Shown here: in pieces, positions 36,372 through 45,321 of the stretch
Layout: every line of letters starts with the position of its first letter
Numbering within the stretch: position 1 is the first letter of the stretch
Assembly (NCBI GenBank): GCA_964437735.1
Contig: CAYTID010000003.1
Location: 5,179-69,178 of the forward strand
DNA length: 64,000 nt
Origin: CAYTID01 sp964437735
Lineage (GTDB): Bacteria > Bacteroidota > Ignavibacteria > UBA10030 > BY39
Reading direction: 5' to 3'
Translations under genes and position numbers: made by a program
The notes under the pieces: model-generated
Seen by the model: the letters and a program-made list of their open reading frames with translations, nothing else
What the model was told of the DNA's origin: nothing
Database searches by the model: none

Positions 36372-39101
36372 TCAAAAAGGGATTTTAAATGTTACTCTAG
36401 TCCCCTTTCCTTTAATTCCTTTAATTTCTATTTCACCTCCGTAAGAATGAACTCTCTCACGCATTCCCAGAAGACCGATTGAAGATGAACTCTCTATCAT
36501 GGTTTCATCAATTCCGATTCCATTATCGCTCACTTCAAGAATGAGATCAGAATTCTCGGTTATTAGAATTATATCTACTTCACTGGCTCCTGAATGGCGG
36601 ATAATATTGGTTAATGTTTCCTGGAATATTCTGAAAATCATTGTGGCTTTTCTTCGATCCAGATTTTCTATCTCATCTAATTTAATAATATTACACTTTA
36701 TTCCTGTCCGGTTTTCAAACTCCCGGATTTGCCAATCAATTGCTGCTGTTAATCCTAAATCATCCAATATTCCAGGCCTAAGCTCGGATGATATTTTTTG
36801 CACCGATTTCATGATTGATTCCGTAAGATTTATCATCGATCGGCAACGAGATTTTAAAATCTCGCTGTCAGGTAAAATATTTTTTTCGAGCCAAGTAAGG
36901 TCAATTTTTAGTACCGTCAACGCTTGCCCCAGTTCATCATGAATTTCTCTGGATATAGTTGTTCTCTCTTCTTCGCGTATCGATTCCAATCGATTAGCTA
37001 GGTTACGTAAATTATTCAACGATTTATCAAGTTCCATTTCAGTGGTTTTGCGTAGAGTAATATCTTCAACACTTGACCATATAAAATCTTCTCCATAACG
37101 ATTTATAATCAAACCATTCAGTCGAACAGGGACAAGATGTCCGTCTTTATGTATATATTCTTTTTCATACGGACCGTAATGTCCGGATGATTTTAAACTA
37201 TTTAGTTGTTTTTGTTCGATCACGTCGTATTTCTTGGGTGTAATATCCCAATAAGTAAGACTCAGGGTTTCTTCAATCGTACGCCCGATAATATCAGCGT
37301 ACGCTTGATTAGCATCAACAATCGTCCCATCCATTTTTGTAAGAGCAAGCCCGATCGGAGATTTATCAAAAAGTGTCCTGTTATATTTTTCACTTATTTT
37401 AAGCGCCTCTGCAGTTCGCTTTTGGTCAGTTACGTCAGTCGCTATGTGAATAATTTTTTCTATTTCTCCATTTTCATCCAGCATTGGTGTACAAGATATA
37501 ATATACCAGCCATTTAAAGCTTTCACCTCCATCTCCTGAGTTTGACATTTTTGCGATTGATACATTTTGTGCATTGGGCAATTTTCAGGTGGATTTTCGG
37601 TTCCATGAAAGATTTTACAACATTTTTGACCGATTAATTCTGAAGCCGGCATATTTAAAGCAATCTCAGTGGCATGATTAGCGGCAAGGATGGTGTTGTC
37701 CGTGTTGATTATCATAGTTAAATGACCACTCGATTGAAAAATAGTTTCCCATTCCTGGCGAGCTTTTATGAGTTCAATTTCTTTTTTATTTTTAATCTCG
37801 ATTTCAGCTAATAAATCTTTGTTCGCTACATTCAGCTGATGAGTTCTCAATTTTACATCTTCTTCTAATTCAGTATGCCACGATTTTATTTTCCCGATCA
37901 TTGAATTAAATATTTGTACTAGGTAACCAACTTCATCCTGACTCGTAATTTCCGACTTCACATTAAGGTTTCCTTTTTCAACTTCCATAGCAATTCGGGT
38001 TAATTTTTTAATCGGGAGGGTAATTCTATTCGCAATTATTATAACAACTATAATAAAAACCGCAAATCCAAAAATTGCAAGGTGTATACTGACATGTATT
38101 TCTTTCCGGATAGATTTCACTATTTCAGCATGATCATATTTAATAAGCAATCCCCAACCGATATCAGGATTCACTTTCAAATACCGGTATGCCGTTAAAA
38201 TTTTTTTTTCTCTGTAATCATCACCTATAATAATCCCCTCCTGTCCCAGAGTAGAATATTGAGCTGGTTTCGTTTCTAATTTATATTCCATAACTTTTGC
38301 AATTGTACTATCAGCTAAGGGATATTTTAATTTTGATAATATTACACGATCCTGATTAATTAATATGATTTCATATTCATCAATTGACATATCTCCCTGG
38401 TAAAGAATTGGCTTAATGAAATCATCAATATCGATTCTAAGAACCAAAACCGCGAGAGGTATTGACTCAATATCTTGTTTATCTTTGCCTTTTAGAAGCC
38501 GTGTTATGATCATTTCCGAACGGTTAATGAGAGTATCCTTTTCAACTGTAACTATCTCATCTAAACCAGCCATTAAGGTATATGATAAATATGCATAATT
38601 ATTTATCTTTTCCCCGACATTGTTTGCCTCACTCGATGCAATTATCGTCCCTGTCTGAACATCTGCAATTGAAATATTTTGATAAAATTTTGATGAAACT
38701 ACGCAATCTTCTATATATTTATTTAATTCGGTGTAATGACTTCCTTTTTTGTATCGGGAAATATCATCATCAGATTTTAAATATTTATACTTACCTAAAT
38801 CTTGAATAATATCATAAATTGTGTTTTCGATATACTGGTTTTTAAATAATATTCGTAAGGTATTTTTACGTTCATCAAGCCATGATAGAAACCTGTCTTT
38901 TTTATAATCAGCCAAAAAACTTATTTCTTTCAAAATACGAGAATTTTCTTTCTGGTATTGCCCTTCAATTCCCGTATAAGGTATCCCGAATATTCTTACA
39001 ACAGTTAGAAATATAATTGTTATCGAAAATAACAGTAAAAAATTGATGACCATCCGTGTCCGGATGCTTTTGCCTGAAAATATCTTCCCTTTATTTTTCA
39101 T
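36372..39101 (-). CDS. PAS-domain sensor histidine kinase (HisKA_3 type)
   Basis: A 909-residue membrane kinase. A membrane helix near 17-35 and another near 332-355 enclose a large extracytoplasmic sensor of about 300 residues (dCache-like length; not recognised in detail). HAMP follows, then two PAS domains (about 450-565 and 575-690). The first PAS has a cysteine-bearing segment (IGQKCCKIF, then ENCPMH), which might bind a metal or cluster. The kinase core is HisKA_3 with phospho-His in SREIHDELGQAL, and HATPase_c. It pairs with the NarL-type regulator directly downstream. Confidence 0.92.
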   Translation of the reverse strand: MKNKGKIFSGKSIRTRMVINFLLLFSITIIFLTVVRIFGIPYTGIEGQYQKENSRILKEISFLADYKKDRFLSWLDERKNTLRILFKNQYIENTIYDIIQDLGKYKYLKSDDDISRYKKGSHYTELNKYIEDCVVSSKFYQNISIADVQTGTIIASSEANNVGEKINNYAYLSYTLMAGLDEIVTVEKDTLINRSEMIITRLLKGKDKQDIESIPLAVLVLRIDIDDFIKPILYQGDMSIDEYEIILINQDRVILSKLKYPLADSTIAKVMEYKLETKPAQYSTLGQEGIIIGDDYREKKILTAYRYLKVNPDIGWGLLIKYDHAEIVKSIRKEIHVSIHLAIFGFAVFIIVVIIIANRITLPIKKLTRIAMEVEKGNLNVKSEITSQDEVGYLVQIFNSMIGKIKSWHTELEEDVKLRTHQLNVANKDLLAEIEIKNKKEIELIKARQEWETIFQSSGHLTMIINTDNTILAANHATEIALNMPASELIGQKCCKIFHGTENPPENCPMHKMYQSQKCQTQEMEVKALNGWYIISCTPMLDENGEIEKIIHIATDVTDQKRTAEALKISEKYNRTLFDKSPIGLALTKMDGTIVDANQAYADIIGRTIEETLSLTYWDITPKKYDVIEQKQLNSLKSSGHYGPYEKEYIHKDGHLVPVRLNGLIINRYGEDFIWSSVEDITLRKTTEMELDKSLNNLRNLANRLESIREEERTTISREIHDELGQALTVLKIDLTWLEKNILPDSEILKSRCRSMINLTESIMKSVQKISSELRPGILDDLGLTAAIDWQIREFENRTGIKCNIIKLDEIENLDRRKATMIFRIFQETLTNIIRHSGASEVDIILITENSDLILEVSDNGIGIDETMIESSSSIGLLGMRERVHSYGGEIEIKGIKGKGTRVTFKIPF

Positions 39102-39487
39102 ATATTATGTCAGTCAAATCATATTTGATTAATTATTTTACTGATAATTTCATCTTCTTCCAAGAAGCAGAATAAAATTTTTTACTTAATATCTAATCAA
39201 CGTTCCTTGCTATGTACTTCTAATGTAAAAATAATTCTTATCATTTCATATCGAGAATCACACGAATTTTTCTTAAATTTGTTTTCGTCGTTTTTGTACA
39301 TTATCAGGAATATTGATCAAATATTGTAATATTTTCTAGGCGAGTTGAAAAACCTTGATTAAGAAGAACTTTTTAGTTAAATTCATTTTGGAATTTATCC
39401 CGGCAAAATATAATTTTCTATTCGTTCTTAATGCCGTTCATAATAAAACAGTTCTAAATAATCGTTTATCATTCTTAAGGAGGATGT
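39102..39487 (+). other. 386-bp intergenic region upstream of isocitrate dehydrogenase
   Basis: No gene is visible. Between the divergent kinase and icd there is a strongly AT-rich leader. It holds AATATT-GATCA-AATATT (a palindrome-like block near 39312-39328), a perfect TATAAT at 39409-39414, and the excellent Shine-Dalgarno AAGGAGG at 39477-39483, 4 nt from the ATG. Confidence 0.6.
39387..39414 (+). promoter_or_regulatory. Candidate promoter of the isocitrate dehydrogenase gene
   Basis: TATAAT at 39409-39414 is a perfect -10 box. TTTGGA at 39387-39392 is a weak -35 box with a 16-bp spacer. It would leave a leader of about 67 nt before the ATG at 39488. The -10 box is convincing and the -35 box is not. 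Confidence 0.4.
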
Positions 39488-40960
39488 ATGCAAAAAAGTA
39501 AACAAATTTTACCTGTCGCAAAAGGAGACGGAATCGGGCCTGAAATTATGGACGCTTCCATCCATATCTTGCTTGAAGCCGGAGCCAATATTGAACCAAT
39601 ATATATTGATATTGGTGAAAAAGTTTATTTATCAGGAAATACTGCCGGTATCACAGAAGAATCATGGGATTTACTGAGAACCCACAAAATTTTCTTTAAA
39701 TCTCCAATAACAACTCCTCAGGGGGGCGGATTCAAAAGTCTTAACGTAACAGTCCGTAAAATGCTTGGTCTCTATGCCAATGTACGTCCTGCTGTAAGTT
39801 ATCATCCCCATGTACCTATCAAACATCCAATGATGAATGTTGTTATAATCAGAGAAAATGAGGAAGATTTATACGCGGGGATCGAACATCAACAAACTCC
39901 TGAAGTGGTTCAATGTCTGAAGCTTATTTCACGTCCGGGTTGTGAAAGAATAGTTAGATACGCTTTTGAATACGCAAGAGCTTACGGACGAAAACGAGTC
40001 ACTTGTATGACAAAAGATAATATTATGAAACTAACAGACGGATTATTTCACAAAGTTTTTGATGAAATCGCTCCCGAATATCCCGATATCGAGAATGAAC
40101 ATTGGATAATTGACATCGGTACGGCAAAGCTTGCAGATACCCCGGAAGCTTTTGACGTTGTAGTTATGCCCAATTTGTACGGGGATGTTGCTTCAGATAT
40201 GCTTGGACAAATTGCAGGCTCAGTAGGACTTGCACCTGGAGCTAATATTGGTGAGGATTATGCAATGTTTGAAGCTATTCACGGATCCGCTCCTCGTCAC
40301 GGTGGAAAAAATATTGCCAATCCTTCAGGATTATTACTTTCAGGGATTATGATGCTTTTGCATATAGGTCAACCCGAAGTTGCAGAACGTGTACACAACG
40401 CTTGGTTAAAAACAATCGAAGACCATGTGTGGACGTACGATTTGGTTAGGAAAGGAAAAGCAGAAGGNNNNNNNNNNCATTATACGGAAGTAAGCACAAC
40501 TGACTTTGCAAAAGCAGTAATAGCCCGGCTGGGTCAGAAACCTGAACAATTAAAACCAATCAGTTATGGTAAAGTAGTCGCAAAGATAAAAAAACCGACA
40601 TTGACGAACGTCCGTAGTCAGGAAATGCAACTGGATGGAGTCGATGTATTTTTACATGAATATAAACTTTCTCCAAATGAATTAGGTCAGAAACTCGAAA
40701 GTATTGCAGGACCTGAATTTAAGTTAACAATGATTAGCAATCGAGGTCAGAAAGTTTATCCTGAAGGATTTCCCGAAACTTTTACCACCGACCATTGGAG
40801 GTGCCGATTTAAATCTGCTCAGAGCGGAGTAATTCCAACTCATGAAAATATAAGGAAATTACTTTCAAGAGTTGAACAAACGGGACTCGCGTGGATAAAG
40901 CTCGAAAATTTATACCTGCTTGAAGGCAAGCGAGCTTATAGCATGGGACAAGGTGAATAA
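39488..40960 (+). CDS. icd: Isocitrate dehydrogenase, NADP/NAD-dependent (contains a 10-N gap)
   Basis: A 490-residue beta-decarboxylating dehydrogenase that converts isocitrate to 2-oxoglutarate. It has KGDGIGPEIM at the start, NVTVRKMLGLYANVRP for substrate binding, ENEEDLYAGIEH, and YGDVASDMLGQIAGSVGLAPGANIG near residue 235-260. About 130 extra C-terminal residues match the longer Thermus-type enzymes, not the 416-residue E. coli form. The N run at 40468-40477 hides about three residues after KGKAE. An AAGGAGG Shine-Dalgarno lies 4 nt upstream. It supplies 2-oxoglutarate, the substrate of the korAB complex further right. Confidence 0.92.
   Translation: MQKSKQILPVAKGDGIGPEIMDASIHILLEAGANIEPIYIDIGEKVYLSGNTAGITEESWDLLRTHKIFFKSPITTPQGGGFKSLNVTVRKMLGLYANVRPAVSYHPHVPIKHPMMNVVIIRENEEDLYAGIEHQQTPEVVQCLKLISRPGCERIVRYAFEYARAYGRKRVTCMTKDNIMKLTDGLFHKVFDEIAPEYPDIENEHWIIDIGTAKLADTPEAFDVVVMPNLYGDVASDMLGQIAGSVGLAPGANIGEDYAMFEAIHGSAPRHGGKNIANPSGLLLSGIMMLLHIGQPEVAERVHNAWLKTIEDHVWTYDLVRKGKAEXXXXHYTEVSTTDFAKAVIARLGQKPEQLKPISYGKVVAKIKKPTLTNVRSQEMQLDGVDVFLHEYKLSPNELGQKLESIAGPEFKLTMISNRGQKVYPEGFPETFTTDHWRCRFKSAQSGVIPTHENIRKLLSRVEQTGLAWIKLENLYLLEGKRAYSMGQGE
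40468..40477. other. 10-base undetermined run (assembly gap)
   Basis: Ten consecutive N lie inside isocitrate dehydrogenase. The reading frame is open on both sides with the run counted as ten bases, and the flanking protein (KGKAE, then HYTEVSTTDFAKAV) is continuous with the family, so the real gap is small. It shows the sequence is a draft assembly. Confidence 0.95.
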
Positions 40961-40966
40961 AGAAAC

Positions 40967-41000
40967 AAAAGCCCGATATTGAAAAATACCGGGCTTTTTT
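40967..41000. terminator. Bidirectional rho-independent terminator
   Basis: AAAAGCCCGATATT (40967-40980), a GAAA loop, then AATACCGGGCTTTTTT (40985-41000) form a 12-bp stem with one A-C mismatch and a T tract on the plus strand. The A tract at its left end serves the minus strand. It ends isocitrate dehydrogenase from the left and the SUF/SOD operon from the right. Confidence 0.85.
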
Positions 41001-41003
41001 ATT

Positions 41004-41636
41004 TTACTTTTTTAAAACAAGTTTTTTATATCGGTCATTTATTCGACTCCAATGTAAATTTCCGATAACATTATCAATATACGCCGCTCGTTTTGCTCCA
41101 TCCTTATGATAATATGCATGCTCAAAAACATCGAGAGCTATTAGAGGAATACCTCCCCAAATTGCGCCGTATTGATGCTCGTCAACTAAAACATTCAGCA
41201 AACGTTGAGAATATAAGGCGTCGTATACAAGCAATCCCCAACCGCTTAATTTTGCCGAAACTGAACAAGCTTTAAAGTCCTCTTTCCACCTATCAAACGA
41301 ACCGAATTCCTTTTCTATTGCAGCTTTGATTTCAGGACCCTGGTTAATATCACCGTCCCCTCCCAAAACTTCCCAGTATAGATCATGGAGAAGGGCGCCT
41401 GAATGATTCCATGTGAACCTGCGTTTCAGTTCGCCAATTTCGCTATAGTTACCGTTCGCTTTTGCCCGATCCGCTGTCTCTAAATCTTTCTCGATATTAT
41501 TAAGTACGGTCACATAGCCTTTATGATGTATATTATAATGCCAGTCCGTGGTCTCCGGACTAACTACCTTTTCGAGTAATTTTTGGGCTTCCTCATCCGA
41601 ATACGGACGTTTGTTGAATTTCCATTCGTAAGCCAT
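41004..41636 (-). CDS. Superoxide dismutase, Fe/Mn family
   Basis: A 210-residue superoxide dismutase. The four metal ligands are H33 (DWHYNIHH), H84 (LLHDLYW), D169 (LDVFEHAYY) and H173. Surrounding signature LDVFEHAYY is a variant of the usual DVWEHAYY with Phe for Trp. No signal peptide, so it is cytoplasmic. It is the last gene of the Fe-S operon, 39 bp after the IscA-like gene and 3 bp from the shared terminator. Its metal (Fe or Mn) cannot be fixed from these motifs. Placement suggests protection of Fe-S clusters from superoxide. Confidence 0.93.
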   Translation of the reverse strand: MAYEWKFNKRPYSDEEAQKLLEKVVSPETTDWHYNIHHKGYVTVLNNIEKDLETADRAKANGNYSEIGELKRRFTWNHSGALLHDLYWEVLGGDGDINQGPEIKAAIEKEFGSFDRWKEDFKACSVSAKLSGWGLLVYDALYSQRLLNVLVDEHQYGAIWGGIPLIALDVFEHAYYHKDGAKRAAYIDNVIGNLHWSRINDRYKKLVLKK

Positions 41637-41675
41637 TGTATTTTTCCTTTCGTTTTTGTTTATCCTCTTATTTGA

Positions 41676-42038
41676 CTAACAGCAACATGCACCATCACCG
41701 CATTCACCATTAGGTTTTTGGTCCATTTTTTTGACGTTGTTAAAAACAAAACCTTTTCCAAATTCATTCTCCTTAAAATCCAATTGAGCCCCCAGGAGAT
41801 AATTCACACTGTTATTATCTACAAATATTTTTAAACCTGCCGATTCAAAAACCTGATCGGATTCTTTTGCCTTTTCATCAAACCCCATTAAATAATTCAT
41901 GCCGCCGCATCCTCCCCCTTTGATTCCGACCCGCAGACCGTGAGTTATAGGAATTTTATTATCATCACGGATTTTTTGAATTTCCTCTGCGGCTTTTTCC
42001 GTTATTTCTATTTGTGTTTGAAGTGCATTTTCTTCCAT
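41676..42038 (-). CDS. IscA/SufA-like A-type Fe-S carrier with altered C-terminal cysteine motif
   Basis: A 120-residue HesB/IscA-family protein that normally holds a cluster or iron before passing it to apo-proteins. The first conserved cysteine is C44 in GIKGGGCGGMNY. The usual C-terminal C-G-C reads C113-G-D here, followed by G-A and three cysteines C118-C120. The Asp for Cys in the pair is unlike most relatives, and the CCC tail may replace its ligand. It is 26 bp after sufU. Name could be sufA or erpA; I do not assign it. Confidence 0.88.
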   Translation of the reverse strand: MEENALQTQIEITEKAAEEIQKIRDDNKIPITHGLRVGIKGGGCGGMNYLMGFDEKAKESDQVFESAGLKIFVDNNSVNYLLGAQLDFKENEFGKGFVFNNVKKMDQKPNGECGDGACCC

Positions 42039-42064
42039 CTTTTAATCCTTATTATTTGTATTGA

Positions 42065-42502
42065 TTATTTATTTTTCTCATAATTCACAATTCCTTCCAA
42101 CAGTGTATGCCATGCTAAACTTGCACATTTCACTCTTATTGGAAATTTTATAACCCCTTTTAACGCTGATAATTCAAACCATTCGTCAGTGTTAGGAAAT
42201 TCCTCTTCCCCTTTTATCAATTTATTGAATTTCTTAATAAATTCTTTGACTTCTTCGAGAGTTTTTCCTCCGAGTAAATCAGTCATCATTGAAGCCGAAG
42301 ACTGGCTAATGGCACAACCCCTCCCCACAAATTTTACTTCCTCTACGATATTATTGTTTATTTTAGCAAACAGCCGGATGTCATCACCGCATGATTCATT
42401 AAAACCTTTGGCAAAAACCTCCGGACAATCAAGTTCACCGACATTGTGAGGCTCCTTGTAATGCTCAAGTATAATTTCCGAGTATAAATCATGCACCGAC
42501 AC
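42065..42502 (-). CDS. sufU: SufU-like Fe-S scaffold / sulfur acceptor
   Basis: A 145-residue IscU-like protein of the SufU branch. It has C38 and D40 (SCGDDIRL), C63 (GRGCAISQSS) and C126 (RVKCASLAWHTL), the three conserved cysteines and aspartate. The insert between C63 and C126 (about 97-122) is the SufU-type insertion. It accepts sulfur from SufS, with which its gene overlaps by 14 bp. In Gram-positive bacteria SufU binds zinc and activates SufS. That may hold here. Confidence 0.92.
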   Translation of the reverse strand: MSVHDLYSEIILEHYKEPHNVGELDCPEVFAKGFNESCGDDIRLFAKINNNIVEEVKFVGRGCAISQSSASMMTDLLGGKTLEEVKEFIKKFNKLIKGEEEFPNTDEWFELSALKGVIKFPIRVKCASLAWHTLLEGIVNYEKNK

Positions 42503-43718
42503 GTGAAAATACCTCCTTCACTTTTTTTATTCCATCCATTAGCATGTCAATATCCGACTGTAGGTTGTACAGATAAAAACTCATCCTGACTGTTGCAGGT
42601 ACATTGAGCAGTCTCATTAACGGCTGAGTACAATGGTGTCCTGCTCTTATTGCAATTCCCTCATCATCAAGAATTGTTGAAACATCGTGAGGATGAATAC
42701 CTTTCAAATTAAAAGAAACGATACCTCCCCGTTCTGAAATCGGTCCATAAATATCGATCCCGTCATTTGATTTTAATTGATCAAGAGCATAAACAGTTAA
42801 TTCTTGTTCATAATTTTTTATAGCATTTAAGCCTACTTCATTTAAATAATCCGTAGCCAAACCTAATCCATAAGCTCCTACAATATTGGGAGTTCCTGCT
42901 TCAAATTTCCATGGAAGATTTTGATAATCAGCCCACTCGTAGTGGACTTCTTTTATCATCTCACCGCCACTCAGGAAAGGTGGCATTTCGTCGAGTAATT
43001 CTACTTTTCCGTATAAAACACCAATCCCTGAAGGACCAAGCATTTTATGTCCTGAAAACACCATAAAATCACAATCCATTTTTTGAACATCAACTTCCAT
43101 GTGAGGAACGCTCTGGGTAGCATCAACGAGTACCGGAATATTTTTTGAATGTGCATACGAAATAATTTCTTCGACGGGATTTAATGTTCCTAAAGAATTT
43201 GAGAGGTGGACAATCGAAACGATTTTTGTTTTATCATTTATTAAATCAGAAGTAGTGGAAAGGTCCAATCTGCCGTCATCCGTCAAAGGAATAAATTTCA
43301 GTAACACATTCTTTTCCTTGGCTATCATCTGCCAGGGAATTAAGTTACTATGATGTTCCATATGTGTTAACAAAATTTCATCTCCGCTATTGAGATATTT
43401 TCGTCCCCAACTATTTGCGACGAGATTAATACTTTCGGTTGCATTCCTCGTAAAAATAATAGTTTCGGTACTCTCGGCACCGATGAATCTTCCTACTTTT
43501 ACACGGGCTTCTTCATATTTGTAAGTCGCCTCTTCGCTTAAAAAATATGCCCCCCGATGAACATTTGCATAGTGATTTTTATAAAATTCGCTCATGCCTT
43601 CGATAACTTGGATCGGCTTCTGTGTTGTTGCTGCGCTATCGAGATAAATTACGGGTTTCCCGTTGATATCTCTTTTAAAAATTGGAAATTCGTTTCGTAA
43701 TTTTTTCGGATCAAACAT
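42489..43718 (-). CDS. sufS: Cysteine desulfurase, SufS type
   Basis: A 409-residue group II cysteine desulfurase that strips sulfur from cysteine for Fe-S assembly. PLP lysine is K225 (FSGHKMLGP), the catalytic cysteine is C363 in RAGHHCTQP, and the HMEHHSN segment is at 119-125. It overlaps sufU by 14 bp and starts 7 bp after the Rieske gene. A second, group I desulfurase (iscS-type) lies upstream in the same operon. Confidence 0.95.
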   Translation of the reverse strand: MFDPKKLRNEFPIFKRDINGKPVIYLDSAATTQKPIQVIEGMSEFYKNHYANVHRGAYFLSEEATYKYEEARVKVGRFIGAESTETIIFTRNATESINLVANSWGRKYLNSGDEILLTHMEHHSNLIPWQMIAKEKNVLLKFIPLTDDGRLDLSTTSDLINDKTKIVSIVHLSNSLGTLNPVEEIISYAHSKNIPVLVDATQSVPHMEVDVQKMDCDFMVFSGHKMLGPSGIGVLYGKVELLDEMPPFLSGGEMIKEVHYEWADYQNLPWKFEAGTPNIVGAYGLGLATDYLNEVGLNAIKNYEQELTVYALDQLKSNDGIDIYGPISERGGIVSFNLKGIHPHDVSTILDDEGIAIRAGHHCTQPLMRLLNVPATVRMSFYLYNLQSDIDMLMDGIKKVKEVFSRVGA

Positions 43719-43725
43719 TTAGTAT

Positions 43726-44049
43726 TTATCCATTTATTGGTAAATAAATTATTATTTCATTATTTGCAACCGTTACGTCAAATATTTTCAATGGTTTAAC
43801 TGCCGGAAGTGAACGAACTTCACCTGTTCTTATATCGAACTTTGCTCCGTGCTTAGGACATTCAATTTCATAATCGTCTATTTTCCCTTTCGATAAGGGT
43901 TCGTCTTCGTGTGTACACATATTTTCAAAGGCAAAATATTCACTATTAAATTTAAACAAAACGATACTTAATCCATTATAGGATACAATTTTGGATACGC
44001 CCTCGCCAAGTTGAAACCCATTTTCTAATTTTAAAATTATTCGTTTCAT
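43726..44049 (-). CDS. Rieske-type [2Fe-2S] ferredoxin
   Basis: A 107-residue soluble Rieske protein. Ligands are C45 and H47 (CTHEDEPLS) and C64 and H67 (CPKHGAKFD). It resembles the ferredoxin components of non-heme oxygenases rather than the membrane-bound Rieske of cytochrome bc complexes, and has no membrane anchor. It sits 2 bp after sufD and 7 bp before sufS. Rieske genes in SUF operons occur in other bacteria. They may donate electrons for cluster assembly or be an early client. Confidence 0.92.
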   Translation of the reverse strand: MKRIILKLENGFQLGEGVSKIVSYNGLSIVLFKFNSEYFAFENMCTHEDEPLSKGKIDDYEIECPKHGAKFDIRTGEVRSLPAVKPLKIFDVTVANNEIIIYLPING

Positions 44050-44051
44050 AA

Positions 44052-45317
44052 TTATTGAATTGAAGAATTCTCTTCGATATATTGTTGAATTCCTGTTCTC
44101 AATTCTTCTACAGTTATCTTCTCTATTACACGGCTGAAAAATCCCTGCACCAACAAGTTAGTGGCAAGATTTTTCGACAAACCTCTACTCATCAGATAAA
44201 ATAAATCTTCCTGATCGATTGGACCAACGGTTGCACCGTGTGTACATCGAACATCATTCGCCTCAATTTCAAGATATGGTTCTGAATCCGCGCGTGCAGC
44301 TTTCGACAACAATAAATTACGATTCGATTGGTACGCATCAGTTTTTTGAGCGCCCTTGTGAACTTTGATAATTCCCTCGTAATTTGAATGAGCGCTTTCC
44401 GTCAGAGCGCCGATATACAATAAATCGCTTTTTGTGTGAGGAACCAGATGATCCTGGATTGTATTGTATTCAATTTGCTGTTTACTTTTTCCCAAAAATA
44501 ATCCCGATATATTTGCTTCCGCCCCGGAACCCGCTAAGGTTGTTTCGATATTATTTTGGGAAATGTTTCCGCCAAGAGATACTTCGACCCAATTTAAATT
44601 TCCGTCACCCGATACAATTGCCCTTTTAGTGTTAAAACAACTTGTACCTTCCGACGCTTCCTGTAAACTGAAATAATCAATTTTTGCGTTCTGACCAACA
44701 TATAATTGAACCGTTCCTGATGAAACCATCTCTTTATCATCGGTAGATAAAAAAGAATCAATCAGCGTGACGCTGCTGCCTTCCTCAGCAATTATATAAG
44801 TGGTTGGTAAATTCATTGTGTTACCGAAAACCTGAATATTGATCATTGGTAACTCAACACGCACATTTTTCGGAACATACAAAAACAATCCATTTTGCCA
44901 AAGCGATTTATTCAGGTGAAACATTTTAGTTTTGACTTCATAAGAACTAAAAATATCGAAATATTTTTTAAAAATATCCGTTCGGGTCACATTTTGAATG
45001 GAGGTAAACAGAACACCTTGCTCATCTGCTGCCGGGGCTGCATTATGTTCCAGGATATTTCCATTTAATTGAATGTATAAATTATTTCTATACATCTGCA
45101 AAATGGAATTTATAATTCGGTTTGAAAATAATTCTGTGTAATTTTTTAATTCATCGCCAGAGGATTGAGTGTAATCATTTTCAGATAATATAATTTTCGA
45201 ATAATCCATTCTTCTGGATAAAGGCATAGGTAAACTTTTATATTTTTCGTAAGATCGTATGCGATAAGTGGTTAACCATTCAGGCTCGCCCCGATTTTTT
45301 GAAAATTCGATATTCAT
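44052..45317 (-). CDS. sufD: Fe-S cluster assembly protein SufD
   Basis: A 421-residue SufD, a beta-helical partner of SufB and SufC in the SufBC2D scaffold complex. Recognised by GEPEWLTTYRIRSYEKYKSLPMP near the N-terminus and RADSEPYLEIEANDVRCTHGATVGPIDQEDLFYLMSRGL at the C-terminus. The frame begins with GTG at 45332 inside sufB. The ATG at 45317, 4 bp after the sufB stop, is preferred. Overlap with sufB is thus absent, spacing to Rieske is 2 bp. Confidence 0.93.
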   Translation of the reverse strand: MNIEFSKNRGEPEWLTTYRIRSYEKYKSLPMPLSRRMDYSKIILSENDYTQSSGDELKNYTELFSNRIINSILQMYRNNLYIQLNGNILEHNAAPAADEQGVLFTSIQNVTRTDIFKKYFDIFSSYEVKTKMFHLNKSLWQNGLFLYVPKNVRVELPMINIQVFGNTMNLPTTYIIAEEGSSVTLIDSFLSTDDKEMVSSGTVQLYVGQNAKIDYFSLQEASEGTSCFNTKRAIVSGDGNLNWVEVSLGGNISQNNIETTLAGSGAEANISGLFLGKSKQQIEYNTIQDHLVPHTKSDLLYIGALTESAHSNYEGIIKVHKGAQKTDAYQSNRNLLLSKAARADSEPYLEIEANDVRCTHGATVGPIDQEDLFYLMSRGLSKNLATNLLVQGFFSRVIEKITVEELRTGIQQYIEENSSIQ

Positions 45318-45321
45318 TTTA

